A stretch of 64,000 nucleotides of DNA from Ligustrum vulgare (lineage: Eukaryota; Streptophyta; Magnoliopsida; Lamiales; Oleaceae): the NCBI GenBank assembly GCA_963555705.1, contig OY743182.1, positions 52,394,592 through 52,458,591 of the forward strand. The letters run 5' to 3'. Within the stretch, counting starts at the first letter, position 1, and each line of letters begins with the position of its first letter. A model generated the notes under the pieces. It was not told the origin of the DNA. It saw nothing but the letters and a program-made list of their open reading frames with translations, and did no database searches. The translations under genes were made by a program, and so were the position numbers. Positions 37,004 through 49,689 of the stretch are shown here, piece after piece.

Positions 37004-37111
37004 GGATAACCCAAGCTTCTTTTTGCTGCTTCCGCTAAAGTTTCTTTGCCCGATAGAAGGGCGAAGGAGATTTAGCGGAAGTAGCAACGAGAAAGCTTTC
37101 ACGGGTTATCC
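37004..37111. repeat. Strong 108-nt foldback just 3' of NRPD1
   Basis: Left arm 37,004-37,051 (GGATAACCC...TTCCGCTAAA...TTGCCC) pairs with right arm 37,059-37,111 (GGGCGAAGG...TTTAGCGGAA...GGGTTATCC) around a 7-nt loop, with one 3-nt bulge and a handful of mismatches. It is richer in GC than its surroundings. It could be a tiny MITE, a small-RNA precursor or an organellar fragment; no target duplication is apparent. Confidence 0.85.
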
Positions 37112-37272
37112 CTTTTCATGTTGTATCATCGTACTATGAGTGTTTGTATCGCATGCTATTATTTCTTGCTAATGACAGTCATCCTTTTTTCTTTTTTTTT
37201 GAAGTTAGTTAATTAGTTATTTCATTGAATAGTCAATTAAATCTCTCATAATTGATTTGCAGGTTTGAAATC

Positions 37273-37648
<376 letters not shown>

Positions 37649-37684
37649 GACCCGATCTTAGTGTATAGGAGTTATTGAAAAAAA

Positions 37685-37758
37685 AAAAGAAACTAAAGGA
37701 GCAATAAACTCTTTCTTGTTCTATCAAGAGGGCGTTATTGCTCATTTAGTTTCTTTTT
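37685..37758 (+). terminator. psbA 3' UTR stem-loop (plastid-derived)
   Basis: AAAGAAACTAAAGGAGCAAT and its near-inverse ATTGCTCATTTAGTTTCTTT flank a CTCTTTCTTG...CAAGAGGG inner stem. In plastids this structure stabilises the psbA mRNA end; here it is a relic. Confidence 0.85.
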
Positions 37759-38050
37759 AATTACTACTACTTTTTTAGTCATATTGTACTTACATAGACT
37801 TTTATTCGTTACATTAACGAAAAAGAAAGGGGATTCTTTTTCTTAGGGGTTGATTGATGATTGAGTATTATTTGTTCGTTTTATATGCATTTTTACATCT
37901 TTTGGGAAGTTTTTTTTGACATTTCCATTTTCATTTGAAATGAAAACGAGAAAAATTCCAATTTTTGCTTAATCTTTTTATCTCTGAGATAATAATATCT
38001 TAGAAATAAGAAAGAAGATAAATGAAATGATCGAAATGAAACCTTTTGTT

Positions 38051-38233
38051 TGATACCATTTTTACCTTGCGAATTGCTATTTGCCACTTGGTGCCTTGTT
38101 AGAGCAGTATTTAAGTATGCTTGAGATGATTATATGTTGTGAATTCTGAAGGATGTGTGTATAATTAGTGAGTCGTAGGGTGGGTTATACAAAATGTGTG
38201 GATATATACTGAATAGTACATTACTCGTGTGAT
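38051..38233 (+). repeat. 183-bp direct repeat, right copy
   Basis: Same sequence and orientation as 37,273-37,455, starting immediately after the plastid insertion. Confidence 0.95.
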
Positions 38234-39043
38234 GCACGACATTAAATATTTAGATATAATATTTGAATTAAATCATAAAATTAAATGAGTCAAAAAAAAT
38301 TAAAATCTAAAATATAGAACATTCCTCATAGATCTATACAAATTTATGAAGTATATCAATTAAAATGAACAAATTATTCCAAATCTTAGAAGACTTCCTT
38401 AAATATAATATTTGTTGTAAAATTTGATACAACTAGTTGTGACTTAACACTAGTAACTTCAAGTACAGGCCAACAAGAGAGAGGAGTTGCCTTGATTTTT
38501 GTTGATCTTCATAACATATGACACAATAAGGGGGTACCACAGTCGCTTAATCTTAAAATGAGTCTAGGATCAGCAGGAACTAAAGTCAGACAACAAAACA
38601 TTATGCCCTTTGTTACTTTCATTAAGAGTTTTTGCTTCGATAACATGGTTTCCAACTCTAGTAATAACTATTATTGTATCATTGCACAGACCAACAAAAT
38701 GATCGATGTTCCTAAAATACATGACTTAGAATCTTTGCCTTCAATTTCAACTCATAATTGAAAATACCAGAAGTTGGTTTTCATTATCGCTAATGTTATT
38801 TTCCTATTACATGTAAAATAAAGTAAAAAATGAAATATAACGAAAGAATTAAAAAAACACTATTTAAATTTCAATATATAGAAAATTGACGGACGACACA
38901 CATGTAAGAGAAAAAAGTTGCGTACGTAAAAAATAAATGATGTACTTACAATCATTTGAAGCATCGTTGTTGGCACAAATCCCATGGTTCTTCAAACCAT
39001 TGTCCAAGGTTGGCAAGAATGTATTCTCAACCAATGTTACACC
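38234..39043. other. Intergenic, no gene recognised
   Basis: Small ORFs at 38,558-38,761 (+) and 38,864-39,070 (-) have no recognisable domain, no gene-like context and run into repeat sequence. Nothing else is supported. Confidence 0.5.
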
Positions 39044-39358
39044 CAATGTTTTCAGAATCGGGTCGACCATCGATCCGATCGAGAGATTAGGTCAAGGATC
39101 AGAGGGTTAACCCGGCGTCGACTGGAGGTCGACCCGAGCATTAAATAATAGTAAATGAATATTAAATAAATCAAAAAACTATAAATAAATAAATAAAAAA
39201 TGAAACCCGGGTCCGAGATGACGGAATTTCCCAGGTCAACCCGGGTCGTTGACAGGGTTTGACCCAACTGTGTTTCTAGGGTGACCCGGCCCGATTTCTG
39301 GCTCGGGTCGCTAGTTTTCGAGTCGACCCGACCAAGCTGAGCTTGTTTGAAAACAATG
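39044..39358 (+). mobile_element. MITE, family with copy at 16,849-17,108
   Basis: CAATGTTTTCAGAATCGGG at the left and GTTTGAAAACAATG at the right give terminal inverted TTTTCA/TGAAAA, flanked by CAATG on both sides (possible 5-bp duplication). The interior has GGTCGAC and GACCCGGG blocks as in the other copy. No transposase. Confidence 0.7.
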
Positions 39359-40911
39359 TTTACACGACTCTGAGTGCTCATTTGAATGTTCCCCCTGTGA
39401 GCCTTGACTTACAATTCGAATTGATAGGGCTCAAAAAAGGAGTTTTCCTATGACCATGATCAAGTGTAATCTTACTCTTTTTTTTTCCGAGTGTGAACAA
39501 CTGTTTAGAACTTTACATTGCTATGGTCGAGAAAGATACGTTTTGCTATTTATGCATTGATTTCAATTGTGTTAATAATACCATTTGTGATATCACTTAG
39601 TGCTATCTTTGGTAAAGGGCTGAAGGTTACATGCTAGAAGATCCAACAGTGCTCATGTGGCTGCTACAGTCAAGACGGTACAAATCTTTTTTTTTTTTTT
39701 GGATTGCATGCTAAGATTCTCTATGAATTTGGAACACGGAAAATTTAAGAAACTTAATGGCAATAATTGTAGAATAAGAAAGAAGAATATTACTTAGAAA
39801 TAATGGGACCAAAATTGCATCTTTGTGCATTCAATATTCATAAGTTCTGAACTTCAGTATCAATATTGATTTATATCATTATATATTGTAATTGAAAATC
39901 TCAAAATACACTGCCGATATAAATTTAGTATAGGAGATTATATTTAATTTTTTTTTTTTTTTGGGTCCAAGGAAAAAAACTATTATAAAAACGCTATTTA
40001 ATCATTTTACTTTGATTAATTTTGTACAAAAATACATAAAGTAACCCCATTGTAAAAAAATAGCCCAACAACACATTCCTATATAATCATACTATATATA
40101 AAAGTAAAGCACTTCCCAAAAATAATTCTTGCCATTCCCGCCTTTTTTGTTTCTATAAATAGTAAGTTCTCATAAGTGAATGCAAAGTAGATTAGCGTGA
40201 ATGCAAAGTAGATGTATGCAAAATGTGAATGCAAAATCATGATAAATGTGAACGCATTTCTATAAAAATTGTATTTTAATTATTAATGGTCAAATAATTT
40301 TTTATTGTTAATATTAAAAATCATATTTTCTGAAATATATATGTGATTGAAAAAATGCGATGCTCATAAATAATTTATAGAAAAAGTTATTGAACGAATA
40401 TTAATATTGAATAATTAATGCTTTGATATCTTTTTAGCTAATAATATCAATAGAATGATTAATATTTTTTAATCATTTTAATTTTAATAAATTTTTAAAT
40501 ATTATAGAGTGTAAGATTTTCGGTATAATTTCGTGATCTCCAACTTTACTCGGTTGTCGTATCATGATAATTGCGAGATTTTCAAATTATTATTTTGACT
40601 ACTTATTTTAGTAAATAAAGTTTTGTTGGTAAAATTCAAATATTTTGTTTACTTATTTTCTAATTATTGTGATTGACGTTTTTGAATGAAATTGAAAAGT
40701 ATGTTAAATCCGAGAGTCAAATGTAAAAGTTATGGAAATATATTAATATATTTCACATGCACCAATATTTTTACACATAATATTACATCAAACATGATAT
40801 ATCATTAAAAAAACTTACTAAATTTACATTTTTAATGAAATTAATAATAATTCATAAAAATTATTGAAATCAATAGTCATTTATTTAAATATATAAATTC
40901 GTGTTTATTAT
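39359..40911. other. AT-rich intergenic DNA, no gene seen
   Basis: Poly-T/poly-A runs near 39,690 and 39,950, and no credible coding sequence. One local repeat, GTGAATGCAAAGTAGAT, is seen twice near 40,175-40,215. Confidence 0.55.
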
Positions 40912-40983
40912 TCACTATTTCCCAACCCACATGCATCACTATTTCCCAACTCACAAGAATCACTATTTCCCAACCCAGAAATC
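40912..40983. repeat. 24-bp tandem repeat, three copies
   Basis: TCACTATTTCCCAACYCACA units start at 40,912, 40,936 and 40,960, at the 3' end of the LINE. Confidence 0.85.
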
Positions 40984-42167
40984 AAATCACTGGAATTACT
41001 ACAACTCCAAATAGCAAAAGTAAAAGGGCAAGAGAATAAGGCGTGGGAAGTTCTTTCCACTTCCATTCTACATCTACAACATTTAGGATATGAGAGAATA
41101 TGCTTACGTGCTAGATTAAGACGAGAAGGAATAATTCCCATGAAAGCCTTCCAAATGAAAATTTTACTTTGCTAGGAATAGAAAGTGACCACATGATCTT
41201 CCACCAGTCAGCTAAAGGATTTGAACAACAATTTGGATCAACTATGGAGTTAGACGCCGCAAGATGAAAACCTGATTTAACGGAGTATTCCCCCGTCTTG
41301 TTAAAATGCCACATGGGCATGTCTGGTACTCCAACGTTTCCTCTTGGTAAAGTACTTATCAACTCTTTGTCTAGAGGTAGAAATTTTTTCTCCAATAAGT
41401 CCCAATTTCAACTGCCAGCTCGAAGCAAAAGGTCAGAGACCGTCAATAAATAATCATCAAAAGATGGGGAAATAGGAAGGAATGAGAAACGATGGGGATG
41501 CCACGGTGAGGCAAAGACTATGATTTTCTACTGTCCCCTACCCTCCATCGCAAGCCACAACGAATCAATTCCCAACCCCACAAAATGCTCCTCCATAAAT
41601 ATGAGCAACCCCCCTTAACTTTTGTGTGCATAAAAGGGCAGTTGGGAAAATATTTTTGCTTCAAAATATGAGCTGTGAGTGACAATGGATTAACAATGAT
41701 GCGCCAGGCTTGTTTCGGTGTAAGTGCTTGATTGAAGTGGACAATATCTCGAAAGCCCATAACTCTTTTCTCTTTTGATTTGCACATATTTTCCCACAAC
41801 ATCCAATGCATTTTATCCTTGCCTTTATATTGACCCTACTAGAAAGATGATGCAATTTTTTTAATATCCTCACAAAGGCTAATGGGAAGACGAAATACGC
41901 TCATCAAGTATGTTAGGATGGCCTGAACTATGGCATTAATGAGAGTTTCTTTGCCTCCAGTTGAGAAAAACTTTCTTCTCCACATTTGAAGTTTTTTCCA
42001 AATACGCTCTCTGACACCTTCAAAAACCTGTTTTTTTGCTTCATCTAATGACAGAAGGAAGGCCAATGTATCTGCTATGGTTCTGAATACGCTCAAGACT
42101 AAAGAACTGGATGATATTTTGCTGCAACTTCGCCTATGTGTTAGGGCTAAATATCAATGCCGATTTT

Positions 42168-43697
42168 TTATAAGTATATTTTATACACTTATTTATATGT
42201 CTAAATTAGAATATGACATTGTCATTTTAGAATAAATTCTACATAATTGTTATGTGTTTGTTTATATTGCAGGAAATATGCCAGAGTCACGTGAATGAAG
42301 TAATTCGTGGAAATAATGCAAGGATTGGATGATATTGGAGCTTAATTAGACAACTTGGAAGATAATGCTGTCAACCTGGAGATACAAGAGGAGCTAAGTG
42401 CGAGAAACCAAATTTCAAGAGCTTAATTGAAGATGTGGAGAGTAGAAAAGATGAAATTGAAGAGATTAATAAGTTTGGGGACTCAATTAAACTAATTAGT
42501 AGATGAAGGACTTGAGGTGCAAATAAAGAATGAGGATTTACTTGCACGATTTCAAAGATGAAAATTGCAGTTGGAAGTATAATCATGCTGCCACCACATT
42601 TACATGGCATGGCCGTGCAGTCAACATGCAAAAAGTCAGATTCCAAAAATTATAACCACGCTGCTATCAAAATTTACACTAAGTGGCCGCCTAATACAAA
42701 TTGGCCCAATGAGAATTAGGCCTAGTGAAATTTTTACCTAAATTCTTTCTTTGTTTGCCTATTCTTCTCCACCTATTTAAGCAACCTCTTGGGCACGAGA
42801 TTGGGAGCCTTGAAGACCTTTCCATAACCTCTCAAGTGCATAATTTATTGTTCTATTATTTAAATCTTGGAGGCTAAAATCAAGACAAATGCAGAAGAAT
42901 TGAAGATATTAACGGGGAACGAAATACTTGTTACAAGATTTCCTTTTCTTTGTTAATTTGATAAATTCAACATGCGTAATTTAGATTTTTACTACGTTTT
43001 TATTTCTTTATTGATGAACGACTAATTTCATAGTTGAGAGATTTGATGTAGCTTAATTTTACGCTTTTAATTCTATAATTCTAGTTTTGTACTTTCGTTG
43101 CATGTGTTGATTTTATTTTGTGTTTAATGCATGAATTAATTCGCGACTAATTTATTGTTTTAATGTGTTGTTTTCATAATCCGAGATGTGAACTAACAAC
43201 CTAGATCGAGGAATAAAATCCGGTAATTGGATAAAAGATAGAGATATACTTTTATTGTTATTGTGATCGCTACATGAATTCTTGTGTTCCATGCACCTAA
43301 TTATTATGACTTACAATCAAAAAACACGGTTGACTAATTAGGTAGAGTTGATTTAAACTCGAGTGAGGAATTTCATATGCATAAGTGAATTCGATCGAGC
43401 ACATTAATAAGAATAAAACTAGATAAATGGAATTAAAAATATTGACTAATGTGAAATCGGATATCCCAATACTTACAAACTTCAATTCAGAAAATTTACA
43501 CGAGCAAACTTTTCTTTTGATTTTATTTTATTTAATCTTCTATTTTAGTTTATATAATTCATCACAACTCGACCGTTCAAATAAAGCGAGAACTAACACA
43601 ATTTCGATATTTAATTACAATCTCTGTAGGACGTTAACTCGGACTCAAAGGGCCCACTTTATTACTTGGATGCAATATCGTACACTTGCGATTAGCA
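42168..43697 (+). mobile_element. Solo LTR inserted in the LINE (same family as 46,088-47,489)
   Basis: Starts TTATAAGTATATTTTATACACTT, the decayed form of TGATAAGTGCATTTTATGCACTT, and ends CGTACACTTGCGATTAGCA. Collinear with 46,088-47,489 through a GAAATTGAAGAG/ACTCAATTAA... block. No coding interior. No clear target duplication (ATTTT left, TATTG right). Gypsy (Athila-like) by end sequence, from memory. Confidence 0.65.
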
Positions 43698-44411
43698 TAT
43701 TGACTTTATGACCAATGTCTTTTCGTAAATATCAAGTATCTTAATAATTTCTCAGCACACCTCTAATGATGCACTACAAAAGATAATACTATAATTAGCA
43801 AAGAACAGGTGAGAAATGCGAGGCTCATATTTTGAACAAAAGAAATCACGAATTTTTCTTTCTGGATTAGTCTAGAAAGTCCTTTAGTACAAAGTAAAAA
43901 TAGATAAGGTGACAATGGACATCCCTGTCTCAATCCCTTTGAGGATGTAAGTTTAGCAAAAGGCGATCCATTGATGATAAATGACATGGATGTGGTTGAG
44001 ATACATTCCTTAATGATTTGGATCCACTTGTATGAGAAACCCATTTGTTCCATAATTTCCAAGACGAATCCACACTCCAATCAGACGTAAGCTTTACTCA
44101 TATCGAAGTTTTAAGGCTATGAAAGCTTGTTTTCCTGATGTTCTACGCTTCAATGAATGCATCAATTCAAAGTTTGTAATCAACCTTCCTGAAATGAAAG
44201 CACATTGAAAAGGAGATATAATTTCATTCAACACTCCTTTCATCATGTCAACCACATTTTTTGCTAGCACTTTATAAATAGTATTACATAGACTAATTGG
44301 ATGAAACTCTATCAAGCTTCTAGGTCGTTTAAATTTTGGAATGAGAACGATAAAGATATCATTGACGGACCTGATGGATCCGTCTCCATTAAGAATACCC
44401 ATAAAGAAAAT

Positions 44412-44606
44412 AGTGTGAAACCCATATGATCCAGGGGCTTTAACTGGTCCTAAAATGAAAACAGCATTATGAACTTCCTCTTTAGTAAATGTTTCATCAA
44501 GGGCTGCCTTGTGAAACCCATCCGGTCCAGGAGCTTTAAATGGTCCTAAAATGAAAACAACATTCTAAACTTTCTCTTTAGTAAATGTTTCATCAAGGAC
44601 TGCCTT
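44412..44606 (-). repeat. 96-bp tandem duplication within the LINE
   Basis: GTGAAACCCAT...CATCAAGGGCTGCCTT is followed directly by a second copy with about ten differences. It duplicates the KAPGxxGF block of the LINE RT. Confidence 0.8.
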
Positions 44607-45339
44607 ACATCCATCAGAAAGCTATGGGCCCCAGTCAGCAATATACTGTAGAAAATTTTCCATCTGGGATCCAGGTAGTAAAAAGGGATCCAAAATACTG
44701 AGACATAACTTGTTCTATTTCATTAGTATTTTCTCTCCAAATGTCATGATCACCAATGAGCCTTACAATTTCATTTTTTGACTTTCGGTTGGATGCTTTT
44801 CTATGAAAAAATGGAGTATTTTAATTTTTAATCTCCCAGAGACCACCAGTCGAGTCTAGTCGTTGGACCAATAAGCTTCGTCCAGTTCAAAAAGTTTACA
44901 CAATTCCTTTTCTAGTTGGACGACTTTCTTATGATCTGTTTGATCCATGCGGCTTGAGTAAATGGAATTGAGTTCTTTGTGGTATTCTATAATTTGTTAA
45001 GGTATGGGACCACCTTTCTCCTTCTTCCATTGACTCAAAGAAACTACACAATATTCCAAAGTTCGCCTAAAATTCAAATCTGCAGTTAACTCCCATGCAT
45101 TTTTAATAATGTCAGAACAATCTTTTTCTCTAAGCTAACCTGGTTCAAATCGGAAATATTATATTCTGCCATTTTCCCATTGGTCAGATCTTTGGGGGAG
45201 AAACCTCAAGATAGATGGCTCGATGGTTAGACTCGAAGAAATCTCCGTGAGAAATTCTAGCCTTTGGAAAAAGCTCCCTCCACAAAGGACAAGCTAATTC
45301 TCAATCCAGTTGTTCTGCAATAAAATCAACTCATTGAAT

Positions 45340-45920
45340 AACTCTTCACATGGATAAAGACTTCCGACCAAACATGCCAGGAAAACCCACTAGAAAATAT
45401 TTAACTTGCAGAAAATGGTTCAGACACTATTAACCCTTAGTTAACTCAGATCCCTAACTTGCAAATCACCAAAGACCCTCTTCGGTTGTGCTTCCCGCAC
45501 ATTCCAGCAAATCTGGACTATTTTCTCTCCATGTGGATTGCCAAGAATGAACCTCGTTCTTCTTTAACTCGAACTCCAGCTACCTCTCTCCACTCCCAAA
45601 CTTAGAAGGCATACTGGAAGAGAAAATTGGTTTTGGTATTTTATGATTTGAAAAATTCCAGTAACTGCCAATAATGACCTCCATTAACTTTATCTTAAAT
45701 CATGGGGTTAGTGGGAAAACCACTCCTTCATCACGTGCTCGTCCAGTGCTGCATTCCCCCAAATGTTGCTTCATTCACCTAATCGTCCAAGCTTTTATAT
45801 GAATGAGAGATTATGGGTATTTTTCTTTGACATTCGCCCTAATTCCCATATTTGGGCCACCCATTCTGGGCATTTGTATTGAGCCTTTAAGTTGGGTATT
45901 TTCATGCATCAACAATTACT
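45340..45920. repeat. Repeat segments A then B (order reversed relative to 55.5-56.2 kb)
   Basis: Segment A (about 45,340-45,650; AAAGACCCTCTTCGGTTGTG, CTCGTTCTTC, TTTTATGATTTG) is followed directly by segment B (about 45,655-45,910; TTCCAGTAA, AATCATGGGGTTAGTGGG, TTTGTATTGAGCCTTTAAG). Both recur at 55.5-56.2 kb but as B then A. LTR-like, no ORF. Confidence 0.7.
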
Positions 45921-46087
45921 CCCAATATGACGAAATTAATATTAAGCATTAATTTTTTCATATCTAAAATTTGTACGTTTCTGCAACTTCTAAAATCCCA
46001 AAAGACATTAAACCCTTGGTACTCCGTTCGATCTATTAGATCCTCATTCTCAATATAATGGATATTGAGTTCCTTCGCTTCACATCA

Positions 46088-47489
46088 TGATAAGTGCATT
46101 TTATGCACTTATTTATATGATTAAATTAGGATTTTACATATTCATTTGAGAATAAATGCTATTGATTTATCTTTTATTTTTATATATTTCACTTTTATTC
46201 CAAAATTGAGAAAATGAAGCAATTGGAGCAAAAAGGAAGAAAATTGGACCAAAGTGAGTAAAGCAAGAGTACTAGATGCAAAACAAGGATTAAGGAGGAG
46301 CCTAATTGAAAGAAATTCAAAGATCAAAGTAGGAATTGAAGAAATCAAAAGAAGAAAAGACAAAATTAAAGAGTTTCAAAAGTACAAGGACTAAATCGCT
46401 CTAATCAAATGACGTAGGACTTGAAGAGCTATAAAAAGAAGAGGACCAAGTTACAGAAATTGAAAGTTGAAATTGCAGGATGAATATTTCACCGTGTGAT
46501 CACAGGGTGATATAGTCATGCAATCGCATGACTGTTCGAAATATAAGCAAAATACATTTGGTGATGACTGCGTGATCGTGCCATTTTCTACCATGCGGTC
46601 ACGCGACTATCTGCTGGGCCGATTGGTGGGCTTTCCATGCGATTTTTGACATATTTTAGCCCTTTTCTCTCATAGGTCTGGTGGATACATATAAATAGGC
46701 TTATGTTGCATGAATTTTGGCTATCCTCTCTGGACCTATAGACTTGAAAACACATACAAGCTTGGAGGAGACAAATCATTGAAGATTCTTCATCAAAGTC
46801 AAGTTTTCTTCATATTCTAGGTGATCGAGTTTATTTATATGTGTGATTTGTTATTGACAATGTATCTAGGCTAAGTTTCTACAGTGTTGGGATCAGATGA
46901 AGTCTTAAACTCTTGTTTTATGCTTTGGTTTGATTAATTTTATGACAATGTTATTTTGAGCAATTGATTTTGTATTTATTTTGATATCTATAACTATGGA
47001 CGCATGGATTATATGATATTTGTGGTATTTTTCTATGTTCGAAAGAGTAAAAATTTGCTAGACTTGAATTGATTGACATAGGGTTCAATAGGGATAGAAA
47101 TATACCACTATGCCCTATGTGATCTCATAATGTTCATGATTTTTAAATGTTTTCTTATACATTTTCATTCATCATACAAATATAGGTGGATCATATATAG
47201 GAAAATGTTTAAATATTGTTCGAAAAAGAGTTTTAAACATCATAGGAACATTGATCTTCATATATATACCTTGTCATGAATTAGTCAAACCATTGTATGA
47301 AATATTGAGAATAAGATGGATTTTAGATCCTAGCACTTCATTCATATACATTAGCTACACAAATCTTGCATTCTTACTTAGTTTGTTTTAGTTAGATATC
47401 TATAAATTCATTTGATAATTTAGTTTAATCAATTAGTTAATTCCACAAAACAATTTGTTTTGTCTGATACCATACACTTGTTGTACGCA
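46088..47489 (+). mobile_element. Solo LTR (TGATAAGTGCATTTTATGCAC family)
   Basis: Starts TGATAAGTGCATTTTATGCAC and ends ATACACTTGTTGTACGCA. The flanking 5-mers CATCA (46,083-46,087) and AATCA (47,490-47,494) agree at four of five positions, a plausible decayed duplication. Related to 42,168-43,697. It sits exactly at the end of the readable aRNase H of the Tat/Ogre-like element. Confidence 0.65.
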
Positions 47490-47491
47490 AA

Positions 47492-47734
47492 TCACGCAAC
47501 AAGTCGCATGACAGGTTTTGTCATTCTGTGCTTACACGCGAAATCTAAGTTCAATATCTTGGAATAGCCTGAAGCTATTTGGGCCAACTCATTTGCCAAA
47601 TTATTAGATATCTTATTGATATATTGAAACTCTATTTTTTCAAATTCATCTAGTAGTTCTTGGGAGATTTCGTACAAGTTTACAACAGAGTTGCTTTGGC
47701 ATTTGAATGTGCCAGACATTTGGTATATCAACAA
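47492..47734 (-). pseudogene. aRNH: Second RNase H (aRNH) fragment
   Basis: MSGTFKCQSNSVVNLYE followed by LLDEFEKIEFQYI and NNLANELAQIASGY is the C-terminal half of the Tat-type second RNase H; the N-terminal acidic residues lie upstream in broken frame. The fragment ends at the boundary with the LTR at 46,088-47,489. Confidence 0.75.
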
Positions 47735-48599
47735 CTATGAATCGCTCTTAATAATTGCACTATTAACTTCCATTTCCAACCCCTACACCCTTGGCGATCT
47801 TCGAACTGTAAAAGTATAATGTTCAAGGCTTTGTTTTGCACATGTTGATTTCTAACTTAACTTCCTTTGGAACATCAACAAATAGGTGATTGGCCAAAAA
47901 ATCAGCCAACGCGTGATTCTTAATGGTTTTTTGTGGCACTTAATGGATATCAAATGATTCTTAATGGTTTTTTATGGCACTTAATGAATATCAAATTCTG
48001 ATAACGCTAAATTCCAAAGAACAATTCTTTGATGCAAAGAGGGTGAGAAAATATGTACTTGATTAAATTTACTTTTGACACTAAGTACACCGTTACAAGT
48101 CGAAGATAAGCCCTTAGATTGTACATGTGAAATAAAGAGCTAAACATAACTTTTATATAGATGGATAATTACATTCACAATTATTCAACTGTCTAATAAG
48201 ATAATAAACAACTCTTTCCTCTCCCAATTAGTCTTCCTGCGCGAACATTCCTACTGTAGACTCTTGCTCGACCGAAATATATATCTCCTTGAATATGTGG
48301 TACCAATACATGTGGATTTGATAAATAAAATTTCAAGCTATCCAGAAGAGTTTTTCTTAACCCTTGAGCTTTAGAAGAGGCAAAAAAAACTTTCGTTTGC
48401 CGTGCATAATTAGAGACAAAATATCTTAAGAAATTGGCTTGTCACGAAAATATTTGCAATTCTTTTTTATTATTAGCCGATTTGGCCTCTAATATGGCCT
48501 TTACCTTATTTCTATCAAGCTCAATTCCACTTTTATGTATCAAGAAACCAAGGAAGATCCATGCATTTACACCAAACACACACTTGAAAGGGTTCAATT

Positions 48600-49121
48600 T
48601 TAATTTATATTGTCACATTTGCTGAAATGAGCATTTTAATTGGTGAAAATGGTCTTCTTCTTTGCACAATTTTACCGCTATATCATCTCCATATACTTCA
48701 GTGAATTCACCAATCATATCATGAAAAATTAAATTCATGGCCATTTGATAAGTTGCTCCGACATTTTTTGATCAAAAGGCATCACAACCGACTCATAACA
48801 TCCCAAAGTACCTGGGCTCCTAAATATAGTTTTATGTATATCTTCTTCAGCTATGTAGATCTGATTATACCCATGATATCCATTCATGAAAGAATATATG
48901 ATGTGTCTAGTTGTGGAATCTACTAAAGAATCTACAGTTGGCATTAAGTACTCATCTTTAGGTGTTTCAAAATTTAGATTTCTAAAATGTATGCACACTC
49001 TCATTTGACCATTTTTATTTAGCACGTGCAAAATATTAGACAACCATTCAACATACCTGGCCATTTTATTGAAACCTGCTTTTAATAATCGTTCAATTTC
49101 TTTCTTTACATTGGGCAACAA
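48600..49121 (-). pseudogene. RT: RT fragment of the Tat/Ogre-like element
   Basis: Blocks are EIERLLKAGFNKMARYVEWL, MRVCIHFRNLNFETPKDEY, YHGYNQIYIAEEDIHKTIFR and VMPF. A one-base frameshift follows near 48,775, then the catalytic loop reads YGDD (plus-strand 48,682-48,693) where Ty3/gypsy elements carry YIDD or YVDD. FRNLN is normally preceded by D (IDFRNLN); here it is H. Confidence 0.88.
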
Positions 49122-49689
49122 ATTGGGTGCAAAATGCCTTGGGTGGTTGTTTATAAGGTTTAAAATATGAATTAGTGGGTCACCTATGTTCCGCTAGGTT
49201 TCTGTCTAAATCGGGCATATTTTCGTACTCCAATGTAAAAAATATTTATATTCTTTTTAATAAAGAGATCAACTTGTTACTTACCTCTCTATTAAGCAAC
49301 TGGCTAATAAGGATTGGATAATCTTCCCTTTTATGACCAATATATACATTTGTCAAAGGGTCTTGTGCTTGCCCATATCCTGGCTTAGCTATCCGCAGCA
49401 AATTACTCCTAGGTACTTCATAGAAGCTTCTTCCTTTAAACAATCCACTTTGTTGATCTCGCTGTGCAGCTTCAGTTCCAAACCGAACACGATCATTTTG
49501 TTCTTCAATACTGCCAAGGCTATCTCTTTAGTTTTTCCTTCAATTTCTTCATTGTAAGCCATCAGTTTGGCTCTGAAGGTCGTAATCTCGACCAAACTCT
49601 CTTATGTTTGACTTTTCATCATATCTTTTGGATTGTCTTTTTACCAATTATTGGCTCCTCAAAAGCCACCATTTTGGCCCACAATTTTT

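Larger units (their letters stand above)
40900..45330 (-). mobile_element. LINE (L1-type non-LTR retrotransposon), decayed and interrupted
   Basis: Minus strand. RT pieces: VNDIFIVLIPKF, FHPISLCNTIYKVLAKN, ISPFQCAFISGRLITN (44,402-44,094) and GLRQGCPLSPYLF (44,080-43,763). The catalytic FADD appears as FANY after a frameshift near 43,830. An inserted LTR (42,168-43,697) splits the ORF. Downstream pieces are KKQVFEGVRERIWKKLQMW, GGKETLINAIVQAIL (42,096-41,839), MGFRDIVHFNQAL (41,811-41,518), a GEYSVKSGF block (41,395-41,111) and a zinc-ribbon-like CRCRMEVERTSHALFSCPF near 41,050. The upstream 44,400-45,300 part is LINE-like but full of stops; the 5' end is uncertain. Dead copy. Confidence 0.85.

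Noticed and set aside
38864..39070. Minus-strand ORF near a MITE as a host gene exon
   Set aside because: It runs into the MITE end, has no recognised domain and no partner exons.
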